A stretch of 64,000 nucleotides of DNA from Mucilaginibacter gossypii (lineage in GTDB: Bacteria; Bacteroidota; Bacteroidia; Sphingobacteriales; Sphingobacteriaceae): the NCBI RefSeq assembly GCF_900100945.1, contig NZ_FNCG01000002.1, forward strand, positions 62,001 to 126,000, in the 5' to 3' direction. The stretch's first letter is position 1. The number at the start of each line of letters is the position of its first letter. Shown piece after piece: positions 10,701 to 18,290 of this stretch. A program made the position numbers and the translations under genes. The notes beneath the pieces are model-generated. The model searched no databases, was not told the origin of the DNA, and saw nothing but the letters and a program-made list of their open reading frames with translations.

Positions 10701-10909
10701 TGAGGTTAAAAAACGTACAGTTAGGCTACAATTTCAACGCACCGTTCCTGTCGAAACTTAAAATCGGTGGCTTAAGAGTGTATGCAAGTGCATTCAACTT
10801 GTTTACCATTACCAAAGTTAAGGATTACGACCCAGAGGGAACCAGTGGCAGCGGACAGTTTTATCCGCAGCAACGAATTATAAACTTAGGTGCTAACGTG
10901 AAATTTTAA
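7706..10909 (+). CDS. SusC-like TonB-dependent outer-membrane receptor
   Basis: 1067 residues. After a long hydrophobic leader comes a carboxypeptidase-D-like domain (ISGKVTDEKGETLPGVSV, about residues 52-130), a TonB-box-like LNEVVVVGYGTQKK, the plug domain with RGLATTGNNDVLVVVDGVP, then the 22-strand barrel ending NLGANVKF. It should import oligosaccharides across the outer membrane together with the SusD 11 bp downstream. The following GH30, GH2 and GH35 genes suggest a galactan-derived oligosaccharide, but this is inference. It is the first structural gene after the HTCS and likely its main target. Confidence 0.95.
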   Translation: MKPNLLEKDSPHRKRSPRFFVVAASMAVACFATVQMPVMAFAGTINEQRLPDARISGKVTDEKGETLPGVSVSLKGTSTGVVTDIKGNFSLNVPNASSGTLVFSYIGYTSQEVVLNGQTTINVQLTADSKSLNEVVVVGYGTQKKATLTGSISQVKGSELVKSPQPNLSNGIAGRFSGVIVNNRSGEPGYDGSGITVRGLATTGNNDVLVVVDGVPAQIGGLERLDPNDIENMSVLKDASAAIYGNRAANGVILITTKRGKSGKPTINYSFNQGFSSPTRLPKMADAATYAQIMNEINYDSNPAGGLNQSYTADQIQKFKDGSDPLNYPNTDWEKQTLKGSALQNQHSLSVSGGGEDIKYFVSLGTLYQDGIYKNGATKYHQYNFRSNIDANVTKRLKVGLSLSGREEDRQFPVTGAGDLFRSVYRAKPIVAAYYPNGLPTTGIENNNPAVQATDIGGINNNPKQVFNGILKGSYAIPGIEGLSVDGFFSVDKSYNFDKNFSKPYVLYSYVASTQVYNKVTVGGNNNAATLFESQENQSLLTSNIKLNYAHKFGLHDISAFVGYEQSKNHKEYFDATRYNYLSSQLPDLSQGGSAATDYLNSGLSSNYNRASYISRLTYAYDEKYLFEGQLRADGTSVFPGATRWGYFPSASVGWRITKEDWFKNSVSFFDDLKLRVSYGSLGNDNITPFQYFNNYTLVNNGFVASTPGSGSNIIQPNVTLTKLANPNITWETAKKLDIGINATFLHNFTVEAIYFQQRRNNILAARNASVPASSGIVNPFNDGSANYTPLVPLENIGKVNSDGFEATLGYNSTGHAFTWGVSGNFTYAKSKIVFIDEASTVATLPYQRQTGRPLGTSLLYDAIGIFRTQAELDAYPHVPGAKVGDLKYLDYNNDGKITADDQTRTKYGNIPQITYGFSLNAAYKGFDLSVLFAGQAQVSQYVLPEAGSVGNFYSSWADNRFSPSNTNGTYPRVSDRSSNAISGGLYPNNFWLNDASFLRLKNVQLGYNFNAPFLSKLKIGGLRVYASAFNLFTITKVKDYDPEGTSGSGQFYPQQRIINLGANVKF

Positions 10910-10920
10910 ATCAAACGATA

Positions 10921-12621
10921 ATGAAACTACAATATAAAGCCCCACTATTTTTGATGATGGGCGGTATGCTGAGTATTACAGCATGTAAAAAGAATTTACT
11001 GGATGTAACACCAACCGATAGGATTGCTTCATCGGCGATTGCTTCAGACACAGCTGTATTTGAAGCGTTTGTAACGAATCGTTACATAGGTGCCAGGTTA
11101 CAGGATAAAGAGGGTGATGGCTCAAACCCTGGTTTTGGCCGTGGTTTTGAATATAGCATGTGGAGCTCACTCACTGACGAGTCTATTTATAATAATGATG
11201 ATGCTACCTGGCTGATTCAAAGGGGCCAGCTTGCTCCCGAAAATTTAGGTGGTGCAGGTGTGCTTTGGGCACGTAGCTATCGCAGTATCCGTGAATGTAA
11301 TTCAGCACTTGCTCTTTTACCGACAGTTGCTTTAAGTGCCGCCCATAAAACCCGCATAGAGGGCGAACTTAAATTTATCAGGGCTTTCCGTTATCAGGAC
11401 TTGATCCGCAATTATGGCGGAGTTGTGTTGATGGGGGATAAAGTAACTAACCTTAATGATAACCTGCAGGACCCGTCACTATCTAAACGTGCTTCTATCA
11501 AAGAGTGTATTGATTACGTGAGTGCCCAGCTTGACGACGCCGCATCAAAATTGCCGCTAAACAATGATGGTAGCTGGCTTTTGGGCCGTGCTACTAAAGG
11601 CGCGGCGTTGGCTTTAAAATCAAGGCTGAAATTATATGCTGCAAGCCCCTTATATAATGCAGGTACCTGGGCCGATGCTGTTACCGCTGCGCAAGCTGTT
11701 ATCAGTTTGAATAAATATGGTATCTACACCGGTGGCTATAATAACCTGTTTTTAGTTAACGAAACCAACGAAACCATTTTTGAACGTTTATACACTAAAA
11801 ACGCTAACCATACGCACCTTGAGATAGCCAACGGCCCCAACGGTTATGGCGGCTGGGCTGGTAACACGCCGCTTCAAAACCTGGTTGATGATTATGAAAT
11901 GGATAATGGTAAAGCCATTACAGATCCGACATCTGGTTATGACCCAACACATCCGTATGACCACCGTGACCCGAGGTTTGCTGCTACTGTTTTATACAAT
12001 GGCGCTCTTTACCGTGGTCAAACGGTTGACTCTTATATTCCAGGTGGTAAGGATAGTAAAGATGGACCTGATAACTGGAATACCACTAAAACAGGTTACT
12101 ATCTTAAAAAATACATGAACGATGCTTACCCTCTGCAAAACCCGTGGGGTAACGCAGGCTTCCAGCCATGGATCTATTTCCGCTATGCCGAAATCCTGTT
12201 GAATTTTGCTGAGGCAGCTAATGAGGCTTATGGCCCTGATGTTGTACCTTCAGGTTCAACCTTATCCGCACGTACCGCTATTAACCTGATCCGTTCACGT
12301 CCAAGTGTTAATATGCCTCCTTTGGCTGCAGGTATGTCGCAATCACAGATGCGTGATGCCGTACGCTACGAACGCCGCGTTGAGCTGGCATTTGAAGAGC
12401 ACCGCTTTTATGATGTACGCCGCTGGAAAATTGCCGAGGTTACGGAAAATAAGCCAGCTGGTGGTGTAATCATTACCAAAGATTCCAATGGCAAGTTTGT
12501 TTATACGCCAAAAATTGCTTTGGATGGTAGAAAGTTTGAAACCAAACATTACTGGTTGCCAATACCAAGAACTGAAATCCAGGCATCAGGTGGTCAGTTA
12601 CAACAAAACCCTGGTTACTAA
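10921..12621 (+). CDS. SusD/RagB-family outer-membrane lipoprotein
   Basis: 566 residues, canonical SusD type. The signal peptide ends at a lipobox cysteine followed by KKNLLDVTPTDRI. SusD hallmarks include YRSIRECNSAL, RAFRYQDLIRNYGGV, the C-terminal RYAEILLNFAEAANEAYGP and RYERRVELAFEEHRFYDVRRW. It would bind glycan at the cell surface and act as the lid for the SusC at 7706. A terminator-like hairpin follows, so the enzyme genes downstream may be expressed at a lower level than this pair. Confidence 0.95.
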   Translation: MKLQYKAPLFLMMGGMLSITACKKNLLDVTPTDRIASSAIASDTAVFEAFVTNRYIGARLQDKEGDGSNPGFGRGFEYSMWSSLTDESIYNNDDATWLIQRGQLAPENLGGAGVLWARSYRSIRECNSALALLPTVALSAAHKTRIEGELKFIRAFRYQDLIRNYGGVVLMGDKVTNLNDNLQDPSLSKRASIKECIDYVSAQLDDAASKLPLNNDGSWLLGRATKGAALALKSRLKLYAASPLYNAGTWADAVTAAQAVISLNKYGIYTGGYNNLFLVNETNETIFERLYTKNANHTHLEIANGPNGYGGWAGNTPLQNLVDDYEMDNGKAITDPTSGYDPTHPYDHRDPRFAATVLYNGALYRGQTVDSYIPGGKDSKDGPDNWNTTKTGYYLKKYMNDAYPLQNPWGNAGFQPWIYFRYAEILLNFAEAANEAYGPDVVPSGSTLSARTAINLIRSRPSVNMPPLAAGMSQSQMRDAVRYERRVELAFEEHRFYDVRRWKIAEVTENKPAGGVIITKDSNGKFVYTPKIALDGRKFETKHYWLPIPRTEIQASGGQLQQNPGY

Positions 12622-12634
12622 TAACCAATATTCC

Positions 12635-12666
12635 GGGGGAAGAGTTTCTTTCTTCCCCCCTTTTTT
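12635..12666 (+). terminator. Terminator-like hairpin between susD and GH5
   Basis: Perfect 9-bp stem GGGGGAAGA/TCTTCCCCC, 7-nt loop, then a run of T. All genes continue on the same strand, so it probably acts as a partial terminator that sets SusCD above enzyme expression. Confidence 0.75.
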
Positions 12667-12693
12667 CCTTCCAATTATAACCTATAGCAAATT

Positions 12694-14196
12694 ATGAAAA
12701 ACTTAAGTATTGCATTAATAGCGATGTGTTGTTTGGTGGCCGGGTGTAAAAAGGATATCGTATCAGTAAAAAAATCGTCAACTCCGGATGAAGTAAAAAC
12801 AGGAGATAAAACAGTAACTACAGATTCAACACCGGCAAGCGCGCTGAAAGGCGTGAACTGGGCGGCTGATGGTGATAATTTTAGCGACGGGATACTGGTA
12901 TTAAGCGGTTTAACATCTGCTGATAGTTATGCCACGGTATCGGCTAAAGCAGATGCTGTTTTAACAGGCATACAGGCTAATACAGGGGCAAATACGGTAA
13001 GGCTGCCTGTAAACTATTCAACCGTATCGCAAACCTGGTGGAATTCATACACCGGCGTTATCGATAAAGCATTGAGCAAGGGAATGAATGTGATACTGGG
13101 CTACTGGGAAGCCAAATCATCCGAAGATGGTAAGATAGATAATACCACCGAATTTTGGTCGATGTGGCAAACCATTGTTACCAAATATGGCAGCAATGCC
13201 CACGTGTACTTTGAAATATTTAACGAGCCACATGGCTATACTTTAACCGACTGGACAACCATCTGTGCCCAGTGGTTAAGTAACTATCCTTCTGTTCCGC
13301 AGGGAAGGATTTTGATCAGCGGTACGTCCTATTCGCAGGATATTACCGGGGTAGGGGCCGATAGCCGTTTTTCGGGCTGTTTATTGTCGATACATGATTA
13401 TACCTTTTTCAGTAATGGTACACTTACTACTGCTTTGCAATGGGAAAACCGCCTGAAAGGTAATATTGGCGCTTATAGCAGCCGCGCGGTGCTTACCGAG
13501 TTTGGTATCCCGATGACGGGTGGTAAAAATTATACCGGCGCCATAGGCGGTGATCAGGAAATTGCGTACCTGCAGGGATTAACCAACCAAGCACGTGCCT
13601 ACGGCATGGGCGCGGTTTACTGGCCGGGCGTACGTACCGGCGATAGCTATGCCATTCAACAATTAAACGGGACAGGTACCAGTCTTACCGTATCAACAAC
13701 AAATGCATCGGGCTTAAGCCGCATTAAGTATGCCTGGGGCGTAGGGGCCGGCGGTACCGACACTTTTTACACAGGCGCTTACTACAGGTTTTTAAATGTT
13801 AACAGCGGCCAGGCGCTTGATGTTAATGGTGGCTCAACTGCCAATGGAGCAGGTATCATACAATGGCCTCAAAACGGGGGCAATAACCAGCAATGGGTTA
13901 TTGCTGCCAACGGTGGTGGCTATTACAAAATAACTAACCGCAACAGCACGCAGTCGCTTGATGTCAATATGAGTTCAACTGCCAACGGTGCGGCCATTAT
14001 ACAATGGCCCTGGAACGGCGGCAACAACCAGCAATGGCAGCTTACTGCTACCAGCGATGGTGTTTATAAAGTACTTAACCGTAACAGCGGGCTTGCGCTT
14101 GATGTTAACGGCGCATCAACCACAAATGGTGCAGGCATCATTCAGTGGCCTTATGGCGGCGCTACTAACCAGCAATGGCAAATAGTGCAACAATAA
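12694..14196 (+). CDS. Secreted GH5-type glycoside hydrolase lipoprotein with C-terminal ricin-B lectin domain
   Basis: 500 residues. The lipobox cysteine in VAGCKKD suggests a surface lipoprotein. A threonine/serine-rich linker leads to a GH5 TIM barrel (about residues 50-350): ANTVRLPVNY, acid/base Glu178 in IFNEPHG, a histidine in SIHDYTFF, and nucleophile Glu269 in VLTEFGIPM. Residues about 365-500 form a ricin-type lectin/CBM13 domain with three similar repeats, each ending NQQW. GH5 is polyspecific, so the bond cut is not predictable here; neighbours suggest a galactan- or arabinogalactan-related substrate. The lectin repeats are nearly identical at DNA level, which suggests recent internal duplication. 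Confidence 0.88.
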   Translation: MKNLSIALIAMCCLVAGCKKDIVSVKKSSTPDEVKTGDKTVTTDSTPASALKGVNWAADGDNFSDGILVLSGLTSADSYATVSAKADAVLTGIQANTGANTVRLPVNYSTVSQTWWNSYTGVIDKALSKGMNVILGYWEAKSSEDGKIDNTTEFWSMWQTIVTKYGSNAHVYFEIFNEPHGYTLTDWTTICAQWLSNYPSVPQGRILISGTSYSQDITGVGADSRFSGCLLSIHDYTFFSNGTLTTALQWENRLKGNIGAYSSRAVLTEFGIPMTGGKNYTGAIGGDQEIAYLQGLTNQARAYGMGAVYWPGVRTGDSYAIQQLNGTGTSLTVSTTNASGLSRIKYAWGVGAGGTDTFYTGAYYRFLNVNSGQALDVNGGSTANGAGIIQWPQNGGNNQQWVIAANGGGYYKITNRNSTQSLDVNMSSTANGAAIIQWPWNGGNNQQWQLTATSDGVYKVLNRNSGLALDVNGASTTNGAGIIQWPYGGATNQQWQIVQQ

Positions 14197-14203
14197 TATT
14201 GCA

Positions 14204-14235
14204 ATAAAACAGCGCTAAACAGTGCTGTTTTATTT
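14204..14235 (+). terminator. Terminator-like hairpin between GH5 and GH30 genes
   Basis: A 13-bp stem (ATAAAACAGCGCT against AGTGCTGTTTTAT, with one G-U pair in RNA) around an AAAC tetraloop, followed by a short T-rich tail. It lies 8 bp after the GH5 stop and is followed 15 bp later by the next gene on the same strand, so attenuation is likelier than full termination. Confidence 0.6.
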
Positions 14236-14250
14236 GTTGATTTAAACACT

Positions 14251-15786
14251 ATGATAATAAAAACTACTATAAAAAAAATACTGCTGGCTGCGGCCGTTTT
14301 GGGGATTAATATTCCTTTTGTAAGCGGCCAGGGCAAAGAAGTAACTATTGATATCAATTTTTCAAAAACGCACCAAATCATTAGCAATTTTGGTGCTTCG
14401 GATGCGTGGGCCTGCCAGTTTGTGGGTAACTGGCCTGATGATAAGCGCAATAAAATTGCCGACCTGCTTTTTAGCCGGGACACCTATGCCGATGGATCGC
14501 CTAAGGGTATAGGCTTATCATTATGGAGGTTTAACATTGGTGCTGGCAGTACTCAGCAGGGAAACGAAAGTGGCATTAAGGACGAGTGGCGCCGTGCTGA
14601 ATCGTTTTTAAACGGCGATGGCAGCTATAACTGGCGAAACCAGGCCGGGCAGTTGTGGTTTCTTGAGGCTGCCAAAAAGCGCGGGGTTAAGCAATTTTTA
14701 GGTTTTAACAACAGTCCGCCAGTGCAGTTTACTGTTAATGGAAAGGCTTACGCTACCGGTGGCAAAGTTAATATAGCACCCGATAAGTATGATGCTTATG
14801 CCGTGTTCCTGGCTAAAGTTGTAAAGGGAGTTGAGCAGGTAAGCAAAGTAAAATTTGATTACATAAGCCCGGTAAACGAACCTCAGTGGGATTGGAGCGA
14901 TGGCGGTCAGGAAGGTGCCCCCTATAATAATGCCGAGGTAGCAGGATTGATACGGGCCATCAATAAAGAATTTATCAATAATAAGATTAGCTCAAAGATT
15001 TTGGTTGGTGAGGCCGGGAGCATCAACTATTTATTTACTAAAGGTGATAAGCCAGGTAAAGGCAGCCTGATAACCGATTTTTTTAAGCCGGGATCGGCCA
15101 ATTACATAGGCGACCTGCCTTCGGTAGCCAAAACTATCGCGGCGCACAGCTATTTCACTACGTCGCCAATGGCATCGTCAGTAAAAGCTCGCAGGGCATT
15201 GGCCGATAGTATTGCGACTATTAATGGTCTTGATTTCTGGCAATCGGAGTATTGCATCTTAGGCGATAATGCGGGTGAGATAGACGGTAACAAGCGTGAT
15301 CTGGGTATTGATGCCGCGCTATATTTAGCATCGGTGATCCACACTGATCTTACAGCCGCCAACGCGTCGGCCTGGCAATGGTGGACAGCCATTTCGGCCT
15401 ATGATTATAAGGATGGCCTCATCTACATCGACAAAAATAAAACCGACGGCAATTTTTACGGCAGTAAAATGCTTTGGGCCATGGGTAACTACAGCAGGTT
15501 TGTTAAACCCGGAGCTGTGAGGGTTGATGCTGAAGTTTCATCAGTAGCTGAGGGAAAGCCCTTGCTGGTATCGGCATTTAAAAATGGAAAAAACTTAACC
15601 GTGGTTATAATTAACCAGGGTGCCAATGAGGTAAGAGCGGCATTTCACATAGATAATGCTAAAGTTCAGTTTACATCATCCTATTTAACATCGCAGGTTG
15701 ATGAACTTAAAGCCGGTAAAGCAACCGGCGATGAGAATGTTGTTCCGGCACGTTCCATTGTCACGTTTACAGGTGTCATTAAATAG
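14251..15786 (+). CDS. GH30-family glycoside hydrolase (endo-beta-1,6-galactanase-like)
   Basis: 511 residues with a cleavable signal peptide ending near VSGQ. GH30 features: the start of the barrel at QIISNFGASDAWACQFVGNW, GLSLWRFNIGAG, FNNSPPVQFTVNGKAY, acid/base Glu210 in SPVNEPQWDW, nucleophile Glu333 in WQSEYCIL, ASAWQWWTAISAYDY, and the C-terminal beta-sandwich beginning near YSRFVKPGAVRV. The wording of these motifs resembles the endo-beta-1,6-galactanase branch, which attacks side chains of type II arabinogalactan. Subfamily assignment is my recognition, not a computed result. It is followed by two beta-galactosidase-type exo-enzymes (GH2, GH35), as expected for stepwise galactan breakdown. 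Confidence 0.88.
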   Translation: MIIKTTIKKILLAAAVLGINIPFVSGQGKEVTIDINFSKTHQIISNFGASDAWACQFVGNWPDDKRNKIADLLFSRDTYADGSPKGIGLSLWRFNIGAGSTQQGNESGIKDEWRRAESFLNGDGSYNWRNQAGQLWFLEAAKKRGVKQFLGFNNSPPVQFTVNGKAYATGGKVNIAPDKYDAYAVFLAKVVKGVEQVSKVKFDYISPVNEPQWDWSDGGQEGAPYNNAEVAGLIRAINKEFINNKISSKILVGEAGSINYLFTKGDKPGKGSLITDFFKPGSANYIGDLPSVAKTIAAHSYFTTSPMASSVKARRALADSIATINGLDFWQSEYCILGDNAGEIDGNKRDLGIDAALYLASVIHTDLTAANASAWQWWTAISAYDYKDGLIYIDKNKTDGNFYGSKMLWAMGNYSRFVKPGAVRVDAEVSSVAEGKPLLVSAFKNGKNLTVVIINQGANEVRAAFHIDNAKVQFTSSYLTSQVDELKAGKATGDENVVPARSIVTFTGVIK

Positions 15787-15808
15787 CATTTTATCTCTCT
15801 ATCATCAA

Positions 15809-18241
15809 ATGAAAAATAAAAAACATCTGCTACTTTTTGTACTTGGCATGTTAATGCTACCTGGCTTACTTAAGGCCCAGGGCATTGGTAAGCCGGTTTT
15901 ATTTAATGCGGCATGGTCTTTCCACAAGGGCGATATCAGCACGGGGATCAGCGGGATCGCTTCCGAAACGCAATGGAGAACTGTTGATCTGCCGCATGAC
16001 TGGAGCATTGAAGGCCCTTTTAGCGATGAATGGGCAAGTGCTACCGGTTATTTGCCCGGGGGGATTGGCTGGTACAAAAAGAGTTTCGCCGGTAATGCAG
16101 CCTGGAAAGCGAAGCAGGTATATATTTATTTTGATGGGGTATATAAAAACAGCGAGGTATGGATCAACGGGCATTATTTAGGTAAACGTCCAAATGGTTT
16201 TATTGCGTTTCAGTATGAGCTGACCAGGTATCTAAATTTAACCGGAAAAAATACGATAGCTGTAAGAGTAGATCACAGCGAGTTCGCTGATTCAAGGTGG
16301 TATACCGGCTCGGGTATTTATCGTAATGTATACCTCATCGTTAAAGATCCTGTACACATTGCTCCCTGGGATGTAGCATTTACAACGCCTGATATTTCGT
16401 TAGAGAAAGCTACCGTAAAAGCTAAGGTGAGTGTTACCAACAGCAACAAGGTTGATGCTTCTGTATTAGTGAAAGTAAACCTGCTTGATGAGAAAGGAAA
16501 AGCGGCTATTGCCCTCCAAAAACAAATAAAAGCAAAACCGGGAGTACACGAGGTTGAGTTTGAGAAAGAATTATCGTCCCCCAAACTATGGGACACCGAA
16601 AAGCCCGAGCTCTATAAATTACAGGTTTCACTTAGCCGCAATGGTAAAGCATTTGACGAGGTAACGCAATCTGTAGGGATCCGCGGTATCCGTTTCGATA
16701 AGGATAAGGGTTTCTTTTTAAATGGTAAAAGTACCAAACTTAAAGGCGTTTGTATCCATGATGATGCAGGCGCCCTGGGTGTAGCCGTTCCGCAGGAAGT
16801 TTGGGTACGCAGGTTGAAATTATTGAAAGATGCAGGAGTAAATTCGCTCAGGTTAAGCCATAACCCTCATGCCGATTATTTATACGATTTGTGCGATAAG
16901 ATGGGCTTTTTAGTAATGGACGAAGCTTTTGACGAATGGGAGGTAGGAAAAAACAAATGGGTAGCAGGCTGGAATGTTGGTACGCCATCCAAAAACGGAT
17001 ACCACGAATATTTTAAAGAATGGGCAGATCGGGATGTAGCTGATATGGTACTGCGAGCGCGTAACCATCCATCTATCATTATGTGGAGCATTGGTAACGA
17101 AATAGATTACCCCAACGACCCATATACCCATGAGGTGTTAAACACAGGCCGCAACCCGCAGATCTATGGTAAGGGCTACCTGCCTGATCATCCCCCGGCA
17201 AGCGGTTTAACACCGATAGCCAAACAATTAGTTAAAGCTGTAAAAGCGGTTGATCAAACCCGCCCGGTAACTGCTGCGCTGGCCGGTGTGGTGATGTCGA
17301 ACGAAGTTGGCTACCCTGATGTATTGGATGTTGTGGGCTATAATTACCAGGAATACCGGTACCCCGAAGATCATAAAAAATATCCCAACCGGATCATTTA
17401 CGGCAGTGAGAACGGCATGCAAAAACAAGCCTGGAACGCTGTAGACAGTAATGAATATATTTCGGCCCAATACCTGTGGACTGGTATAGATTACCTGGGT
17501 GAAGCCGGCAAATGGCCGCAGCGCAGTAACGGAGCAGGACTTATTGATCTGGCCGGCTTTAAAAAGCCTGAATATTTCTTCAGGCAAAGTCTTTGGTCGG
17601 ACAAGCCCATGGCTTATATAGGTGCACGTCCTATAACCGGGACCGATGACAAAGGGATCTGGAGCCACCGTACTGCCGAGCCTGTTTGGAATTGGCAATC
17701 TGGCAGTAAAGTAAAAGTTGATTGCTTTACCAATTGCCAGGAAACAGAATTGTTCCTGAATGGCAAATCTCTTGGTAAACAAATAAGCGGCGCCGCAAGA
17801 GGGCAGGTTCCATCATGGCAGGTTGACTATGAGCCTGGCGAGCTGGTTGTTAAAGGTTACAACAACGGTATTGAAGTATGCACTAACAATATCAAAACAG
17901 CCGGCGATGCTTATCAACTTAAAACGGTAGCTGATAATATCCTGTTTAACCATAACACAAAAGGCTTGAGCCAGATTGAGATTTACATTACCGATAAAAA
18001 CGGGAACCCGGTATTTACTGCTACCGATGAGATAATAGTAACAGTTAACGGCGCAGCTAAACTATTGGGTCTTGAAAGCGGCAGCAACAGCAGCCATGAA
18101 AGCTACCAATCAAACAAACGTAAAGCATTGCATGGGCGCTTATTGGCCTATGTACAAACTACAGGTAAACCTGGCGTGGTACAGGTGCAGTTTGGTGCCG
18201 GTAATCTTAAATCATCAACTATAACATTAACCGTAAAATAG
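15809..18241 (+). CDS. GH2-family glycoside hydrolase (beta-galactosidase-like)
   Basis: About 810 residues, starting at the ATG at 15809, which gives a proper signal peptide ending LLKAQ. Domains in order: GH2 sugar-binding jelly roll (FNAAWSFHKGD, TVDLPHDWSIEGPF, about 30-195), Ig-like domain (about 200-300), TIM barrel (about 305-590) with NSLRLSHNPH, acid/base Glu431 in SIGNEIDY and nucleophile Glu534 in YGSENG, then C-terminal DUF4982/Ig-like domains. Periplasmic GH2 enzymes of this shape are usually beta-galactosidases, though beta-glucuronidase or other activities occur. The 22-bp gap after GH30 suggests co-transcription. Confidence 0.9.
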   Translation: MKNKKHLLLFVLGMLMLPGLLKAQGIGKPVLFNAAWSFHKGDISTGISGIASETQWRTVDLPHDWSIEGPFSDEWASATGYLPGGIGWYKKSFAGNAAWKAKQVYIYFDGVYKNSEVWINGHYLGKRPNGFIAFQYELTRYLNLTGKNTIAVRVDHSEFADSRWYTGSGIYRNVYLIVKDPVHIAPWDVAFTTPDISLEKATVKAKVSVTNSNKVDASVLVKVNLLDEKGKAAIALQKQIKAKPGVHEVEFEKELSSPKLWDTEKPELYKLQVSLSRNGKAFDEVTQSVGIRGIRFDKDKGFFLNGKSTKLKGVCIHDDAGALGVAVPQEVWVRRLKLLKDAGVNSLRLSHNPHADYLYDLCDKMGFLVMDEAFDEWEVGKNKWVAGWNVGTPSKNGYHEYFKEWADRDVADMVLRARNHPSIIMWSIGNEIDYPNDPYTHEVLNTGRNPQIYGKGYLPDHPPASGLTPIAKQLVKAVKAVDQTRPVTAALAGVVMSNEVGYPDVLDVVGYNYQEYRYPEDHKKYPNRIIYGSENGMQKQAWNAVDSNEYISAQYLWTGIDYLGEAGKWPQRSNGAGLIDLAGFKKPEYFFRQSLWSDKPMAYIGARPITGTDDKGIWSHRTAEPVWNWQSGSKVKVDCFTNCQETELFLNGKSLGKQISGAARGQVPSWQVDYEPGELVVKGYNNGIEVCTNNIKTAGDAYQLKTVADNILFNHNTKGLSQIEIYITDKNGNPVFTATDEIIVTVNGAAKLLGLESGSNSSHESYQSNKRKALHGRLLAYVQTTGKPGVVQVQFGAGNLKSSTITLTVK

Positions 18242-18290
18242 TCAACCCCCTTATACAAATAAAAACTAAAACCCTGCATTTTTTCAATTT

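Noticed and set aside
13780..14190. Regularly spaced repeats resembling a CRISPR or tandem array
   Set aside because: They are in frame and encode the three ricin-type lectin repeats of the GH5 protein.
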